The translations under genes and the position numbers were made by a program. The notes beneath the pieces are model-generated. The model made no database searches. It worked only from the letters and a program-made list of their open reading frames with translations, and was not told where the DNA came from. This document shows, piece by piece, positions 62,400 through 64,000 of a stretch of DNA of 64,000 nucleotides (its first letter is position 1; the number at the start of each line of letters is the position of its first letter). The DNA is from Brachycybe producta (taxonomy: Eukaryota; Arthropoda; Diplopoda; Playtdesmida; Andrognathidae), in NCBI GenBank assembly GCA_036925085.1, contig JAUPFP010000144.1:92054-156053 (forward strand). Reading direction: 5' to 3'.

Positions 62400-64000
62400 G
62401 TTCAACCTTAAACGTGAAACTTTAAACGTGTAACCTTAAACGTGAAACCTTAAACGTGAAACCTTAAACGTGAAACCTTAAACGTTCAACCTTAAATGTT
62501 CAACCTTAAACGTTCAACCTTAAACGTTCAACCTTAAATGTTCAACATTAAATGTTCAACCTTATACGTTCAACTTTAAACGTTTCACTTTAAACATAAA
62601 ACCTTAAACATGAAACCTTAAACGTTCAACATTAAAAGTTCAACCTTAAACGTTCAACCTTAAATGTTCAACCTTAAACATTCGACCTTAAACGTGAAAC
62701 CTTAAACGTTCAAAATTAAATGTTCAATCTTAAACATTCAACTTTAAACGTGAAATCTTAAACGTGAAACCTTAAACGTTCAACCTTAAACGTGAAACCT
62801 TAAATGTGAAATCTTAAACGTGAAACCTTAAATGTGAAACCTTAAACGTGAAACCTTAAACGTGAAACTTTAAACGTGAAACCTTAAACGTGAAACCTTA
62901 AACGTTCAACCTTAAATGTTCAACCTTAAACATTCAACCTTAAACGTGAAACCTTAAACATTCAACCTTAAACATGAAACCTTAAACGTGAAACTTTAAA
63001 CGTTCAACCTTAAACGTTCAACCTTATATGTTCAACCTTAAATGTTCAACCTTATACTTTCAACCTTAAATGTTCAACCTTAAACTTTCAACCTTATACG
63101 TTCAACCTTATACGTTTAACCTTAAATGTTCAACCTTAAACATTCAACCTTAAACGTTCAACCTTAAACGTTCAACCTTATACGTTCAACCTTAAACGTT
63201 CAACCTTATACGTTCAACCTTAAACGTTCAACCTTAAACTTTCAACCGTATACGTTCAACATTAAACGTTCAACCTTATACGTTCAACCTTAAACGTTCA
63301 ACCTTAAACGTTCAACCTTAAACGTTCAACCTTAAACGTTCAACCTTAAACGTTCAACCTTAAACGTTCAACCTTAAAAGTTCAACCTTAATTGCTCAAC
63401 CTTAAACTTTCAACCTTATACGTTCAACCTTAAACGTTCAACCTTAAACATTCAACCTTAAACGTTCAACCTTAAACATTCAACCTTAAATGTTCAACCT
63501 TAAATGTTCAACCTTAAACGTTCAACCTTAAACATTCAACCTTAAATGTTCAACCTTAAATGTTCAACCTTAAATGTTCAGCCTTATACATTCAACTTTA
63601 AACGTTCCACTTTAAACATGAAACCTTAAACATGAAACCTTAAACGTTCAACATTAAACGTTCAACCTTAAACGTTCAACCTTAAATGTTCAACCTTAAA
63701 CGTTCAACCTTAAACGTTCAACCTTAAATGTTCAACCTTAAACATTCGACCTTAAACGTGAAACCTTAAACGTTCAAAATTAAATGTTCAATCTTAAACG
63801 TTCAACCTTAATCGTGAAATATTAAACGTGAAACCTTAAACGTTCAACATTAAACGTGAAACCTTAAATGTGAAATCTTAAACGTGAAACCTTAAACGTG
63901 AAACCTTAAGTGTGAAACCTTAAACGTGAAACTTTAAACGTGAAACCTTAAACGTGAAACCTTAAACGTTCAACCTTAAATGTTCAACCTTAAACATTCA
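62400..64000. repeat. Repeat with a 1,064-bp shift, running off the right end
   Basis: CATTCGACC with GACC at 62684 recurs at 63748, a shift of 1,064 bp (76 units). The order around it (TTTCACTTT or TTCCACTTT, CATG, TTCAACATT, TTC, TGTTC, CATTCGACC, G, TTCAAAATT, TGTTCAATC) also matches 50.93-51.07 and 52.04-52.17 kb. The second copy is cut by the window edge. Confidence 0.82.

Larger units (their letters stand above)
1..64000 (+). repeat. 14-bp satellite DNA array filling the window
   Basis: The sequence is a head-to-tail array of a 14-bp monomer with two main forms, CGTTCAACCTTAAA (T unit) and CGTGAAACCTTAAA (G unit), running in one orientation from end to end. Both ends lie inside the array, so its true size exceeds 64 kb. 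I saw no inversion and no inserted unique sequence. Common single-base variants are TGTTC and CATTC (lost CpG), CCTTATA, CCGTAAA, CCATAAA, ACTTTAAA and GTGTAACC. Every reading frame closes within about 42 bp because the 14-bp period rotates each frame through TAA; the three-unit T translation is RSTLNVQP*TFNLK. Satellite arrays of this kind are typical of eukaryotic heterochromatin. Which chromosome region it comes from cannot be told from the window. Confidence 0.98.

Noticed and set aside
1..64000. Possible coding sequence or repeat protein
   Set aside because: A 14-bp period rotates each frame through all phases every 42 bp, and TAA (plus TGA in G units and on the reverse strand) closes every frame. 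Variants such as CCTTATA or CCTTCAA open only short stretches. No frame is long, and none has codon-like structure.
1..64000. CRISPR array
   Set aside because: The repeat is 14 bp with no spacers between units and no nearby cas-like genes. The direct tandem layout is that of satellite DNA.
1..64000. Telomere tract
   Set aside because: The complementary strand reads TTTAAGGTTGAACG and TTTAAGGTTTCACG, not a G-rich telomere repeat. Exact CCCTAAA appears only as six isolated heptamers. Telomere-like ancestry is kept as a hypothesis only.
1..64000. G-quadruplex forming array on the reverse strand
   Set aside because: G occurs only as GG doublets once per 14 bp (GGG only in rare CCCTAAA units), with long AT-rich loops. 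This is too weak to call.
1..64000. CENP-B box
   Set aside because: The core needs TTCG followed later by A and CGGG in a 17-bp window. No monomer or junction has this. CGGG appears only in the rare CGGGAAACC variant, without the TTCG half at the right spacing.
1..64000. RNA polymerase III B-box (GTTCAACC resembles GWTCRANNC)
   Set aside because: GTTCAACCT matches eight of nine positions but lacks the final C, there is no A box, and it repeats every 14 bp as part of the satellite. It is a chance resemblance.
1..64000. Heat-shock or interferon-type response elements from repeated TTC and GAA
   Set aside because: These elements need inverted GAA and TTC blocks at 5-bp steps or GAAA pairs two bases apart. 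Here TTC and GAA are 14 bp apart and in single orientation.
1..64000. Transposon or retroelement insertion
   Set aside because: I read the full window and found no stretch that breaks the monomer pattern for more than about 20 bp, and no terminal repeats or target-site duplications.

Overview
The whole 64 kb window is one uninterrupted tandem satellite array. I found no unique sequence, gene, RNA gene, mobile element or CRISPR array in it. The monomer is 14 bp and occurs in two main forms on the + strand: CGTTCAACCTTAAA (called T units here) and CGTGAAACCTTAAA (G units). They share CGT..AA..CCTTAAA and differ at positions 4-5 (TC versus GA). About 4,570 monomers fit in the window, all in the same orientation. 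The 14-bp register is almost kept: the unit start is at 13 modulo 14 at the left end and at 1 modulo 14 at the right end, a net drift of 2 bases (or -12). Both consensus units are about 36% GC and G-poor on the + strand.

Coding is closed by arithmetic. Because 14 is not a multiple of 3, every frame runs through all three phases of the monomer every 42 bp and meets TAA (also TGA in G units and on the reverse strand). Only short runs open where a variant such as CCTTATA removes the TAA.

The organism cannot be named from this. Satellite DNA this long and this uniform points to a eukaryotic nuclear chromosome (centromeric, pericentromeric, subtelomeric or other heterochromatin). Each monomer has one CpG, and its commonest losses are TG and CA, the two products of methyl-cytosine deamination. 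This suggests a genome with germline CpG methylation, such as a plant or vertebrate. The monomer splits into two heptamers, one of which (CCTTAAA) is one base from the plant-type telomere heptamer CCCTAAA; that hints at a telomere-like ancestry but does not prove it.

Layout: variant monomers act as markers and reveal nested higher-order repeats (HORs), most with shifts that are exact multiples of 14 bp. At 1-9 kb there are small duplications (84, 154, 182, 420-448, 462 and 518 bp) and a T-unit desert. At 9.2-13.9 kb lies a near-perfect 2,353-bp tandem duplication. At 14.35-18.66 kb are two copies of 2,240 and 2,072 bp. At 19.8-29.8 kb is a composite repeat of about 3.65 kb. At 29.4-38.3 kb are 672-bp and 1.2-1.85-kb repeats, and 32.5-40.5 kb carries many 1-bp indels. 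At 38.3-45.1 kb are 0.94- and 2.97-kb repeats. At 46-54.9 kb are 364, 1,371, 1,106, 448 and 364-bp duplications. At 54.9-58.9 kb is a 1.2-1.4-kb unit in several copies. At 61-64 kb a 1,064-bp repeat runs off the end. Several variants are confined to parts of the window, so the array is a mosaic of local amplification domains.

There is no gene network to describe. The biology here is the array itself: two interleaved monomer classes, local expansion of G-unit runs, CpG decay that varies along the array, and in-register duplication consistent with unequal exchange. All positions, shifts and unit counts were made by eye from the sequence and may be off by a unit at duplication edges.
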